Assembly: GCA_905250885.1 (NCBI GenBank)
Contig: CAJNOQ010000946.1
Coordinates: 1-38,507 of the forward strand
Direction: 5' to 3'
Length of the DNA stretch: 38,507 nt
From: Didymodactylos carnosus
Lineage: Eukaryota > Rotifera > Eurotatoria > Philodinida > Philodinidae
The translations under genes and the position numbers were made by a program. The notes beneath the pieces are model-generated. The model saw only the letters and a list, made by a program, of their open reading frames with translations, ran no database searches and had not been told where the DNA came from. This document shows positions 11,722 to 26,100 of the stretch, one piece after another; position 1 is the first letter of the stretch, and every line of letters begins with the position of its first letter.

Positions 11722-14700
11722 TCATACTCCTTGCCAATAATTTGGAGGTATAGAATGATGCATGGGATCAATAAAGTTTGTATTACCATCTAAAGATGGT
11801 GATGGTGAAACAAGTGATTGTGCGCTAACATTTATACCACCACCACCACCGCCACCACCACCATTACTTCCATTTAAATCTTCTTTTTCTTCTTCACGTC
11901 GTCTTAAACAAGCTGCTTTAGGATTCAAATTACGTTCTAAATAATACAATAAATAGAGATTATAATATTATGTGATATTAAAAAATAACTTAAATACATG
12001 CAGCGATAATAAAAAAAAGAAGAAAATAAAAATATGTTAAAATAGGAACATGGTAGTGACGTTCATTTATTGTTTCCTACTCATTCATACATAATCATGC
12101 ACGAGAAAAAAATCTTAATTTCTTAACAATCGACTATTTAACGTAATCTAATGTAAAAAGAAAAAAAAAAATTGCAAAACAAAACAAAAAGTATTTATTG
12201 TAAATATTTCGTTTCTTTATTTTCTACTCTTAAAGTACTTACCTCGAACTTGTTGTTCGAGATTTGTTATAACAGCGACCGCTAATAGATAATCAAAAAT
12301 GATTTTATACTTATTTTAAATATACTGATAACTGAATAGATGAATTTTTTTTTTTCGAGAATCCTAATCTCACCTTGTTGCAGTATGGAAAGTTTAGTTT
12401 GTGGTCTATCTGTTTTTAGATGAATACTACACATTTGTCCGAGCTCTTTGAATGCATCATTTATATCGCGTACACGCAACCTAAAAACAAAATAATGACA
12501 AAAAAAAATAAAATTTTGTTTTAACTTTTATCAATAATCTTAAAATATACTTTGTGTTTTCTTATCTCAATTATGATAGATTCAAATAAGAGTTTAATTG
12601 CGCATCGTGAGAAGTCACAGAATATTATGCAAAAATGATAATAACAGAAGATGAATGAGAACAATTGAATGTTATTAACGTCAGTTCGTTTATCGATAAA
12701 AAAAAGGCAAAAAAGTAATAGAAGCACAAAAAAAAAAAGAGTAACTGAATAATTATTCTGCTTGCCTTAGAATGACTTAGAACATGATCAGATACATGAA
12801 ATCATGACTAAATTAAATGATTAAGAACATGTTTAGTTTCTTCATTGTAAAAATATTTTAAGAAAAAAAAAATGTCGCAATGTAATTGTACGTAACAATT
12901 AAAATGCGTAAAATAAGTATGCATGAACGAAACAATAAAACAAAAAATGAACGTCGATTATTGTAGTATATTATCGTTAAAATTAGAAGACAATAGAATA
13001 GATGTTACTTTTATTTTCTTCTCTTTTTTTGTGATCATGTATTTTTTTTGTTTATTTGTTTATTAGTTAGTGAGATTAGTGAAAATTAGTTTTACCTCGG
13101 ACTTGTTGTTCAAGAGACGTAATAAGATTAACAGCCTGTTGTAAAATTCCAAGTTTCGTAATGGGTTTATCATTTCTCATATGAATTGAGCACATTCTAC
13201 CAAGTTCTTTAAAAGCGTCATTGATATCTCGTACACGAAGTCTAGAATATTAATGTTATAGTTTTGTTTTATTCATTTTTTTTTTTGTTTATAATTCAAG
13301 AGATTTTTTAATCATTATATTGTGTAACGGAACTGTTGTAATACATCATCAATGTGAACAAGAAATCAACAAGTAGAATAGAACAACAAAATAAGAAATC
13401 GGTAGGACAAAAGTTATCCAACATAACTAAAAAAAATATTTCTTAAAACCTATTTTCTATAGATTTCTTTTTTTTAATCCATCTGAATAGTTAATTAACT
13501 TGGAACATCATTGAATGATAACAGACAAGATAAATATATGTTATAAAAGAAAACATATGTTCATAAGGAGGACAGAGCATCGTGAGCAGTAATAACGCAA
13601 CAGAAATATTTGAAATAATCTTACCTTTCTCTCGCATTATTGGCTGCGCGTCGATCTTTTTCTCGTCTCTCACGTTCTTCTGGACTTTCATTATCGTCAA
13701 TACTCCCAGTTGAGCCGGGTCCTCTTGTTAGACATGATAAATTGTTTGGACTAGTGTTACAATTACTAAATATAAAGAAGGACTTTTGAACGTTACATAC
13801 GAACAGCAATGTTAGATAAAGCATCTAACAAGTTAAAAACTCTTACAAAATACTTGAATAGTGAAACTAAACAAAATTCAAATGACAACTTACTTTTTTG
13901 ATTTTGATGACGAAGAACTGGCTCCAATATTTGCTGCTACAGATCCAACTGAAATACTGAGAGGTGCAGAATTTTCTTGTGTAGCTCCAATATCAATTTG
14001 TTGTTGTCTACTAAAATCATCTAGTTTCTCATTATTAATAGCTGATGATGCAGAAGAAGATTGTTGAGATGGTGGTTTATTTTCAACATCCAATGATTTC
14101 GATGATAACTTCACTTTTTCTAAATTTTCAAGTTTAAGATCATTTGTTTCGATTGATGATGTTGATGATGTCGATGATGGATTTGCATCTATAGTCGAAT
14201 AAGCTAAACGAATACAATAAAGATATATAAAATGTTGAGAATGAAATTTATTTCTACTTACAACTTGAATAGGTGTCAGCTGTTAGATTTTGACGACGAT
14301 TTCTTAATTGTTGCTCATGTGACTGTAATGTTGACGTTGAAGGTGGTGGTGGAGGTGGCATTGAATTTGAAATTGGTGACGATGATAAATGTGGATTTAA
14401 AAATGCTGAATAAGCGGCACTGGAATGTTGTGGCTGTTGTAAATGATGCATGTTATAACCACCTGAGTGATGTTGATGTTGAATATGATGATAGTGATCG
14501 GATAAATGACTATTATTACGTAGAATATGCAATGAATCATCGACATCTTGGAGTCTTGGAGGCTAAAAAGATAATCGGTGAAAATAATCATGGTGAGAAT
14601 AATAATTTTGAATTCACGCACGAAATAAAGAATAAAGCACCTTTTCCAAAAAATCAAACAACTAACCCATCACCTCATACGATTCTCCCTGTACAAACCT

Positions 14701-17700
14701 CTGTTAGATTGAGCAAAAAATACGGCTCATCTGTTGTATCGATTAGTGTTGCCTAAGATTATTAGCAGACATTCTTATCTAACCATGTTTATAAAACAGA
14801 TAAAATTTTACATACAAGTGGATGCAGTTGATTTTGATATTGCTGTGACTGCTGAGATGCATTTGCCCATTGTTGACTAGATCCTAACGAGAAAAACAAA
14901 AATAAAGTATAAATCATCATTATTTAAAAACTAGAAACAAATACCGTTGAGTGGTGGTGTAGACGATGGTGTGGATGAATACGTATTACTGCTTGGAACA
15001 TCATTTGGATAGATCTAAAAATAATAAAATTAACAATTCATTTGAATTATTAGAAAACATTTTTTTTCTTTTACATACAGATTGTAATGCTTTTCCTAAT
15101 GCTTCTCCGGTTTGCACTGTTTGTTCCGTTCCATTTGAACCATATGTACCAGATCGAAAACTGGCCATGGGTGGTAAACAAGAATTGGATTCACTGAATT
15201 GTAAATGATTATCGTTTGGTAAATAATTAGAAGGTGTTGGCATTCCATTAATCCAAGATGGATTTTGATTATCTAAAATAAATAGAAAATAAAAGAACAG
15301 TCATATTAAAAAAGAAATTCAATTTTATAATCATACCAATATAATAAGGTGACTCATTTGTACCACCATACAAAGATTTTGTTGGATAGCGTACATTTTC
15401 TGGATTATAATCGTCAGTCGAATAGACCTAAATAAAAATACAAAAAATAAAAGAATATAGTAAGTAAACATTGGAAAATTTTTTCATAACTTAAATTTGT
15501 AATTTTTATTAGTTATAAGTGCGTATTTACAATTGAGCATACAAATATGTGCAAGTTTACCATATATGTCATATTTCTTCTATTAATTATGGAATAATGA
15601 TTATATAATCAATGTTAGATATAGGAATAAGTCTCGATTTATTGTTTTTATTAACCTCATATGTAAACGTTTATTCAATCATTTATTAGAATATATAAAA
15701 ATCTTTCTGATGATATCATCTCAAGTACAATGCAATGTTACAGACAAAATCAATCAAAACATCTATATTAATTATTTCGTAGTGACATTTGTCAGTAATT
15801 GAAATAGAAAAACATCATACGTATGCACTTTGTATTAAAACAACAACAACATCATCATCATTATCGTCATCTTAGATATATATGTTGTAACATATTTTAA
15901 TTTGAGGCGCACTTATAAAGAACTTTTCTTTTTTTTTCTTTTTTATACAAAAAAAAGTCAGTTATTCATATATTTTATAACCTTGTCAAACACATATAGT
16001 CAACCGCTTATTGATGAGCTCTCTCATTTTCTAAACACAATAATTTCATTTTAAACAAAATTTTCATTTTCTTTTTTTTTAGATGTTTTGTAACGGTTTC
16101 ATTTGAACACAGCATGTCTCGATCTTCAATGTTTAGATAGAAAAAGAGAATCTACAAAAATGCTTGCTTGTTTGCCAGCATGTGTGTGATAGATATGCAT
16201 ACATCATCATCCATACAACATATAAAGAGATTAAACATGACCTCATTCATAAACACATCAGAGATAAAAGAGAATAAATGACGATAACTACGATATTTAT
16301 AAGATTAAATTAATATGTTAAGATTTTTTAAAAAAATCAATCGATATCATCCTAAATATACTTTTGTCTCATAATGTTTAAATATGTAACTAGCTAGTAG
16401 ATCCTTTATTTAGATTTTGAATTGTGTCCAAAGTCTTTTTTCGGTACATTTCATTTGACTTGAACGTCGATTAGGATAGCTCGTGTAGTTAAAAAATGTC
16501 TTTTCTTTTTTTTTTTTTCAATTATCAACCTAGTGATAAACAGATGCTGACTGCGAAACTCGTTAAAAGGATTACATCTTTTTTTTTTCTCCTATCGTAC
16601 GTTAAGATTACAATCATCAAAATAAACTTTTTCATTGAGTTTAGCTAATCATGATGATGAAATGTTTTTCTTCTATTTTCCTATTCTCTCTCTCTCCATG
16701 ATATCAAAGAAAAAAAAATCTATCTATACAATATTTAAGATTATACTTATTATCCTTATCTATACATTTATTTGGATATCAGACATTTTTTTTTTTTTTG
16801 CTCTAGAATAAGAAAAACTATCATACTGTGAATTAGAGTTTAATTAACAGAAGTAGTTTCAATTATACTACTGACATATTCTGTGAGACATAAAAAAATA
16901 TCCGTATGGGCTATCGTTTTCTTGTACAATACGTAACAGTATCTATCTAAAATCAAATTTGTCCGATTTATGATCAATTGTTTCTTCTTTTTTTTTTCTT
17001 CTTTTGGTCTTCTGTTAGCAAATATACAATGTGTTAATCACATTTGACACTTGAAAAATACCAAGTTATAAGGTATAATGTGTTCTAATCTGAACAAATT
17101 GTAAAAATTGAAATGTGGATATAACCTCGTAGACCCGATCTATTTTGATTCGGGATATGAAAGCATTAAAACAAGAAAAGAGAAAAGAAAATGAATGAAC
17201 AAAAAAAAAGAACATCTCAAGTCTCTTGTACAATTAACAGTAGATAAATTTGATCTCAAACAAAACTACTTCAACGTGTTGATGACCTCGATTAATCGCT
17301 AGGTAAAGTGCACATCAGAACAACTCAAAGTCATAAAAATTGTATAAGAAAAAGTTAGATCTTTCAATTTTGTGGCTAATTTTTATTTTAGAGTCTTCTT
17401 AAAATCTTATTGTCATAATTAAATAAGTTCATATACTCTTCATTTTATCTTATTATGTTTGATTTTATCTCTATGACTAAAAAAATTTTCATTTTCAAAC
17501 AATTTATGATATCTTTCTAACGATCATGACGAGTCAATGACATCTATCATTTAATAATCGCCTCAAAACATCTTAACTTTAAAATGGTTTATCATAATCT
17601 TTCACTGGAAGTAATCAGACTAGTCATCTTCACAATTCATATAACTGCCGATAGAACTATTTGTTCTTAATACTTAAAATAAAAGCTTGATAATCAAATC

Positions 17701-20128
17701 TTTTTGTTAGTAGTAATAGCATAAAATATTGAGAACTAGTGTAAGTACAATATATCAATAAAAATCGTTTATTATGTTAGTTTGTATTAATAAAAAAATA
17801 AATACGGTGTTATTGTTGTTCAGAAAGCAAGAAGCCAATAAATATAGTCATTTTAAATGTTAATAATAAAGCTGTTAAAGATATTTATTTATTTTTTGTT
17901 TTTTTAGCAAGCAAAATTGTTTGCAAGCACGCGTGCTCATGCGCTGTTCAAAAGCATTAGAAATATAATAGATTATTATTATTAGAAATTGATGTGTATG
18001 TGTGTTTTTTTTTGTTTCTTTTTTTTTTTGTGTTTTACTTGTTACCCCTCATGCACTAGAACCATGATCATAGCTGACTTTCGATTTTCTAAAATTGATA
18101 ACAATAGTTCTTTAATTAGAAAGTTTTAAGTAAGTTCAAATTGAAATTATTACTCAATTATATTTTGTTTCATTTGTATGTATGTGTTTTCAATTTCCAA
18201 TACGATCTCACTTATTTCTGTACATACAGAAAAACACACACTTCATCATCAAAACTTGACAAGCGATCGACAAAACAACAAAAAGGCCGAGTTTTTTCAT
18301 GATGGTAAAGATAGATAAACTAGTTAGCAGAGAACAACGACAATTGTATATATCAACAGTAAAACTAAACGTATGTACATATAGATAAAGTCTGAATAGA
18401 GAAAAGAATATCATTCACGGACAAAAATTGTAAAAAAAAAAAAGAAATTCTTATACTTTTAGCTTTTTTTTTAAAATATGTTCGTTTTGCTAATTACAAT
18501 CTACCGTTATTCTACAACAAGAATAAAGAGTTTTGATCGAAAAATATTCAAAGTTTTGCCATCAACATTAGACATTTTCTTCTTACATAACTAACAAATC
18601 GATTGTGACTTATTTTCATGAAAATATCATCTGCTTTTTTGTTTTGTTTTATGTTCAAATTACATAAAAAGCAGGAGAAAATAGGCCAAAAGCATGAGAC
18701 AAAACGGGTTCATCCCGAAGCAAGAATAAAATAAAATTGTAGAAAAGTTTTTTTTTTTACCTGATAATATGGTCTAGCGTAATAAAAAAAAACATAAAAA
18801 TATATTCTCGTTTTTTTTTTTTTTTTTTTTTTTCTAGATCAACTGCCACTTGAAAATATAATCATTTAATCCGTTAGACAAATAATAGATAAGTTTTAAT
18901 TTTTTTCTTTTGTTTTTTTTTAGTGGAAAATCATCACATATTAACTTCTAAAGGTCAAAATATTGTTGTACATATCTAGTAGCAGCAACAACCGACAACG
19001 TAAAAAATACTTTGATTATTAAAATAAAAAAGTACAAGAGACAAGTTGATAGATTCTCTTCCAAAAAAAAAAAAGAAAAAAAAAAAAAAGGAAAAGAAAT
19101 TGACTTATAATTGTTGCGTCAAATACAGGAATAAAAAAAAAGTCAAAGTGATATGTATCAGGAAAAAGTATTTAGACGTTTATTGAGAGATATCTTTATC
19201 AACAAGTAGAGAAATGCTAATAGAGAAAGAGAGAAAAGAAAGAGAACTGGACGAAAAGTGAAGGTGAGAAATGAATGATGATAATGATGGCATACACGAT
19301 GGAAGAGAAGAAGAAAAATGAACAAAGAAAAGTTTCTCCTCTTTTGATATAAAAATAGAGATATATATATATATATTTAGAGAGAGAGGCAAGGGTCTCT
19401 CATATACAATTTTTTTTTTGTTTTGTAAAAAAAGAATAAGAGAGATCAAGAATAAGAGGGATCATACCCCTAGAATATGACAAAGAAGAGAGAGAAGAAC
19501 AATAAAGAAGAGATTTTGAAAGAGTCTTCTTAGTCGTATGTGTTTGATATGGACAATTCAATATCATAATAGACTCTTTGAGAGAGAGAGAGAGAGAGAG
19601 AGAGACGAATATTGTACATCACACGTAATCGTAAGAACGTGTTAGAAAAATAAAAGACAAGTAAAAAAGAGAGAATATCAATCGTATGTGTAGTATTTCT
19701 ATGTCGGAGAAAAAGAAAAAGACTAATTTATTGGACACAATAGTAGTGATTAATATTAAAAGCATCATTAAATCAGAAGAAAAGACATTTATTTATTATT
19801 TAAACTAAAAGAGATATTTTAGTGATCAATCCCAAAGATAACAGAACACGTGATCCATTCATTCATTCATGTCATTAATTCACTATCTACGTTACACTAG
19901 TTAAGGAAAATGATAGTACGATGAAAAACTTTTAAAAAAAGACAAAATTCAAGACGTTTGACCTCATTGATAAAACAAAACTTTTTAAATAAACTGGCAA
20001 TAATAAATAAAATGGAGAATGGATAATGTAAAAATATAAATTTTATACTATAGATATAAGAAGAGTAGAAATTTAACTTTTTAGTAAAAAAATAACATGG
20101 CAAAGTTCATTGGATCAATAAGATTTTC

Positions 20129-20159
<31 letters not shown>

Positions 20160-23100
20160 TCTCGTTTTATACAAGTGAATGTGAGAGTGACATTGATAAA
20201 AACAATTGTCACAACTATTTTTAAGTAAAAAACAAAAGTTTAACTTTTGGCAGACTTCCGCATATGTCACATCCGAAAGGCGATTATTATTTTATCATCA
20301 AAGTCTATAATGTAACAGTTTATTAGATTCTGATTGAAAAACAAAACGAAATATAATGGCCTTGTTTTTTTGTTCTTCTTTGTATTCGCCCCTCCAATTT
20401 TTCTCTTTATAGAACAATAAATTTGTTTTTGGGCTTGTCATATTTCTTCTTCTGTCTTTCTTTATTATTATTATTATTATTTTTTTTTTTTATTTCTTAT
20501 CATTTATCATTCGTTAACGCGTAACAAACGATTAACAAAGCAATAGGATATGTATTATCACATCTCATTCGTTGTCGTTGTCTTCGTCTTATTCTTGATC
20601 ATTATTGCATTGTTTATCATTGTATTATTAGGAACTTTTTCTTTTTTGTCTCTATTTATATCAAGAAACAACATATACACAATAGAAACGAGTCCTCTAT
20701 ATTCATATTCGATTCGCAATGTTAACTCGAATAGTATTGATAGAAATACAGCTGGAAAACCCGTTTTTCTTCTTTTATGATTAAGATAAACATAAATTCT
20801 TATGAATAAATGATTTTTTTTTGTTTTCGGTCTAGTTCAAACGATCAATATTAACGATTAATATTAAAGAATTTTCTTGTTATTATTCTTATTTCTAACG
20901 ATTTTAACAAAATGTCAACAGTTCACACTAGTGTCCAAATAGAGATACTTTTCGAATGAAAGTGTAATAAATATTTTTCTAAATTTATCATATCATTTAA
21001 AGAAATGGTAAAAATATAATTTCATTTCAGAACAAATTTTTTAACTAAACTTTCTCACTTATTTTAATAATTGTCTTATAATTAGAAAAAAATATAAATG
21101 AAAACCTAAGAATACACTTCTTCTTTCATTTAAAAAAAAAAAATGAATAATCATATCACACAATAATAGATAGATAACTGCTTATCATTTTTACTATTCA
21201 GGATAAAAATAAAATATCTAATTTTAACATTTTTTCTATAAATAATATACACATACATATACACACATCTCTCATCATTTTTACAAGTTAATTGAGTACA
21301 CCGAGAGAAAGGCATCACTTATCTACATAATTCATAATAACATATATTTTATCATTGTTATTCATTCTGAAATGCGAAGACTTTTGTAGACAATAATAAT
21401 AATAATAATAAATTGATAATAAAGATAATCTGAACTTAATATAACTCAATAGGCTTTATCACGACAAGAAAATGATTCACACTATCTATGACATTAGTTC
21501 ATCTTAAAATCTATACAAAATCCTTCGAAGGATATAATTTATGTTTTATGCTATAAAATCGATAAGAGAAGAAGAAAAATAATAATAATAATAATAATCA
21601 TAGTCATACTCTAGCACTATTTTATTGTAATAAATCTACAATATTGTACAATATAATGGAAATAATCAAACTATGTACTAAAAAATGAATATCATTTGCC
21701 TATATAACAAATGTTTCTCTTATTTCAATAAAAATATCTAATTTTTTTAATTATTTCCTTAGAGACAAATATCTGTTTATTGTCAAAAACAGAGTTCTAT
21801 TTATTTTTTTTCAACAAAAACTTGTTAATTCTTTTTTTTTGAAAAAAATCTCACAGTAATTTAACATGAGATATATATGATAGAGTAAATTAAGATTTGA
21901 CTTAAAATAATCTAGACTATTGTATCTATTTCGAAAATAGAAAAAAATAAAATTTTTCCAAATGTCAATGATTTTGTTCCTCTTCATATGTAGAAGAATT
22001 TTTCTTTTTGCCAATTTATCCAATATCTCATTTAACATCCTTTATTTTAAACTTCTTTTTATACTATATTTTTCTTTTAACAATGAATATAAATTTTGAA
22101 TATTTATATACATATATATTTAAATTTATTTCCACTTTTTTTTTTCTCCTTCTCCTATAATGAGAGTATGATAGATTCTATGAATCAAAAAAAGGAAACT
22201 TTTGATGTCACAGCTGTTTTTTATGTCGTGTGTAATATTAATAATTTCATTCATGCACAGTAGACCTTCGCCAGATACACACAAAACAACGATCAATTTC
22301 AACAACAAAAAAAAAATTGATTAAACAGGGAAGAATAAAAAAAAAAGAAAAAAAAATAAACGTTCTCTTTTTTCTCAAGTTTTGAACTAAGTAAGTGGAA
22401 ACATTTTTGTCCATGTTAACTCATTGTAAAAAAAAGAAAAACGCGTCTATTTATCTATTATCGTAGATAACGGATATGTATACGATAAAATGACAAATTA
22501 GGGTTTATAAAAAAAGTATACACATATATATGTTGTGTGTGTGTGTGTGTGTATGTACATACATAGATAAAATAGTATCGTGATAGATACGACGATTATA
22601 CTTGAACAGTAGTGTTACACATCATGTATACCATAGAACTCTTCCAATGACACATGAAATGTTAAGAAGTTTCTTTTCAATGACGGATAATAGAGGAATG
22701 AGAAGAGAGAGAGAGAACGTTTAGTTCCATAAAAGTGTGTATATATATATATATATATATATATTGAAAGTTGAACAACTGTTCAATAGTTTCCTTCTAT
22801 TCACAATAAAAAAATGAATATCTGTATGTATATATCATAGACAATCTTTGTCTCAATACAAAATGAAGATAATTGTACTCAAAAGAGAGATGATAACAAC
22901 AACTTCCTTTTCTATGTTATGTTCCAATTTTGTAAAAAAAAAAAAGAAACGAACTAGTACTATAGTTAATTCAGATTTAATGTTACAGTTTAAGTACTCT
23001 ATTTCAATCGACCAATAACAACAACAATTTTTCTCAATTAATCATAATACAAATTAGTAGTAAGTAGTTACAAGTAACAAATTTTGACAGTAAAAATGTG

Positions 23101-26100
23101 TTATTTCAAGAGAATTCTTTTTTTTTTACAAAAAAACAGTGACAAATAATTATATCAATTATTCATACGTCAATTAAACGTCATAAACAGATAAAGATAA
23201 ATTACATTGACTTCAAAAATGAAATAAAGATATCTACATCAAGATGACAAAGAAAATAATTTATATTTTAGAATAGATTCCAACTCTCCTTCAGAATAAT
23301 CGGAATAAATAAACTTCTCAGTTTGATATGTTAATTAATTAAAAAAAATAGAAAATAAAACACGTACAACAAACAGATGAAGTTCAATAACTTTTTTTTT
23401 CTTTTTCTTCTTCTTCTTTCTTAACTGTTAAACTCAGATTACTTAGAAAAAAAAATGTTATCACACGTACATGCAACATATATCTCGACATTAACAAACG
23501 TTATCTCGTCTCTTTTAATCAAATTACAATTACTTCAGTTAGTGATGACTGGAAAAGAAAAAAATTCAATTCACTGTCTCAAACAAAATACAACTAGATG
23601 CTCATGTCAAACTGAATGCTCCAGTTTATCACTTTAAATATTAAAACAAACGGAAGTTAAAAAATATCTTACCGAATATGATTCGTAACCACAACCATAA
23701 TCTACCATTGCCATATTATATCTGCGTACGTGTGTATATATATATATAATGATTTTTAATATATTTTTAGAATAAATACAAATTTTTAATCACATGTTTC
23801 ATTTTATATCCTCAAAAATTGAAAATTGTCAAGAGAAGATAATGAGAAACGAAGAACTGATTAGATAAAAAAACAAAAAAAATAGTGTCGATTTGAGAAA
23901 ACTTGAATAAACAAACTACTGTTTTTGTTTTTTTTGTTCGTCTCTTATCGACGCGTGTCCTTTCAATAGAGGTGCTTGTTTCTCGAAACAAAAAAATACT
24001 AATAATTTGCTTTTTCTTAACATTACTTTTTTCATTTCATGTTTTCTATCGAATTTTCTCATCGTCAATATAGAGAGACTAATCAACATAGCATCTATGT
24101 TAAATTTCTTCCTTTTTTTTCTTCTTCTCTTCTTCCTTCACATAATTTTCATTTGAACGTCAATATATCTAAACTTTCGAAATGATATTTGAACGAAGCT
24201 GCCGAAAAAAAAAAATAAAATGAAAAAAAGTTAAACAAGAACGATTCGTGTTCTATCTCAGTAACCAACGGAATTGGCTATCTCATATCACTAAAGATAT
24301 AAAACAAAAAAAAAAAACAGAAAAAAATAAAATGCAATATCTTTTCAGAGAACGAAAAGAATACATTTTCAAAACGATCGAGTTTTTAAAAATATTTCTT
24401 AAATACGACTAAAAGTTTGGAAAATCTACAACTCAGCACATTTTCATCAAATTAACTAAAATAATTTCACTATTTAAATCGACGGAAAGAATATTATTGT
24501 GTTTATCACTAATGGTTTCGATAGAAAGTGTATGATTCGAGAAAGAAAAAGATTGAATTAATTGGTTAATACAACAGTATCTGTGACTTTTCTCACTTCA
24601 TCGCAGTCTTACCGACGAGAAAAGACAACTGAAACTCTTTGAGATTTTAGATATTACTCTGGACAAGAAGCTACTCAAACGACTTAAAAACGATCGTAGA
24701 TTGAATATGAATAGAAAGTACTATCTCAAAACTCTGCTATTTCAAATATTAAAAAAAAAAAGAAAGAAGCAAAATCTAAAGCTGACTGACATCTCGTGCT
24801 ATACTCCTGTCAAGTGAAAAAAGAAAAAAAAGAAAGAAAAGTGTTGATTTAAAACAGATCATCATCTCATTAAGTTCAAGTAAAATGTCTATAAATTCAT
24901 AATTTATTTTAATTTTAGCAAAAGAAAACTCAAACACGATATATTGTTGACAGTAATTAAGAAAGTGGATCTAATTGAATATGCACCATTATACTTTGTA
25001 TACTAGCATGTAGAACAGAAAAAAAAAGAAAAACACTGAAGAAAATGACGTTTAACGAATACGATATAAAAATTAAAAATGTTCACTAGAAAATCCTTGA
25101 ATTTTAACTTTTAGCTTAAATGAAGTAATCGTATTTTTGCAGAGTATATGAATACGTGTATAAGATAGAATGAAATACAAACGAAATGAATCAACATGCT
25201 ATATCAAATATTCAAATCGATTAGACATATTTCTTGATAGTTGAACTTAGAACAATCTCTTGTACAAAACTAGTACATTCATGAATAGAAAATGCTTCAT
25301 TTGTATTCAAATAGTGCGTTATTTACAATGGTTCTTTTTTTGCTATGCAATAGAAACGCTCTTATAGAAGATTTAAGTTGATAACATTATCTATGGACAA
25401 GAATCTTGTTGATAAATATAACTTACTATGGAAGTTCGTCGTTTTTTATCATCTAATTTTTCTAAAAATAAAAATAATTTGATAAACAAAATTGAAACAA
25501 GAAAATGACAAATAATTTCTTACCTGAATATTGTAAATCTGAAGATTTTCGCGAGGACTAAGAAAAACATTTAAGTGAAAAAACAACAATTCTTAGTTAA
25601 TTCTTTTTTTCATAGATCAACGATCATCCTTACCTGATTAGGAATGGTACTGGAGGCATAATCACTGCTTCTATCTAAAAACACAGATCACATATTGTCA
25701 CATATCCATTCAAATGGTACTTTATTTTCTATATGACAAATATAATCTTTATATAATTTTTTCTGTCACTATTCGTAAAAGAGTACTTTTTTTTAAAATA
25801 CTTTCAGTTCTCAAAATGATGCTACTTCATTAGTTCGAAAGAGTGATTGCAACAAATATGAACGTTTAACATTTCCTGATAACCAGAGATGCAGAATCTA
25901 CCTGTGAGATTGGAAAATTTCTCTCGATGAAAAAAAATTTCGCGACATAATCCACGAACAGTATTTGCAAAAAAATTCAAATTTTTCAAACATTCCCCCC
26001 CGAATCAATACGTTTCTCGTCGAAGCAAACAGGCTGATTTAACATTTGACGAAAAATATGTCATACTTAGTGGTTCGGATGTTATAAATGGATGTAAAAT

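Larger units (their letters stand above)
15428..25426 (-). other. 10-kb intron of the E-protein gene
   Basis: In the long form exon 8 splices to exon 9 across 9999 bp, while most other introns in this window are 50-1000 bp. Besides the alternative first exon it holds microsatellites and poly-T/poly-A tracts: (GA)n 19580-19605, (TA)n 20129-20155, (GT)n 22534-22553 and (AT)n 22740-22764. No other gene was recognised on either strand. Long first and internal introns in transcription-factor genes often carry enhancers; nothing here proves that. Confidence 0.7.

Noticed and set aside
11762-11944. A plus-strand proline-rich frame
   Set aside because: It is antisense to the poly-glycine part of the E-protein last exon.
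14232-14756. A 174-aa plus-strand open frame
   Set aside because: It is the opposite strand of the E-protein AD2 exon, which has clear family similarity and matching splice signals.
18762-18774. A 13-nt microexon on the minus strand (CTAG acceptor, GTAAAA donor) in the large E-protein intron
   Set aside because: Inclusion shifts the frame and gives an early stop. Its short length in a poly-T setting makes chance likely.
19180-19449. Minus-strand frame in the large intron
   Set aside because: It is made of translated AG-rich and (AT)n runs, with no family signal.
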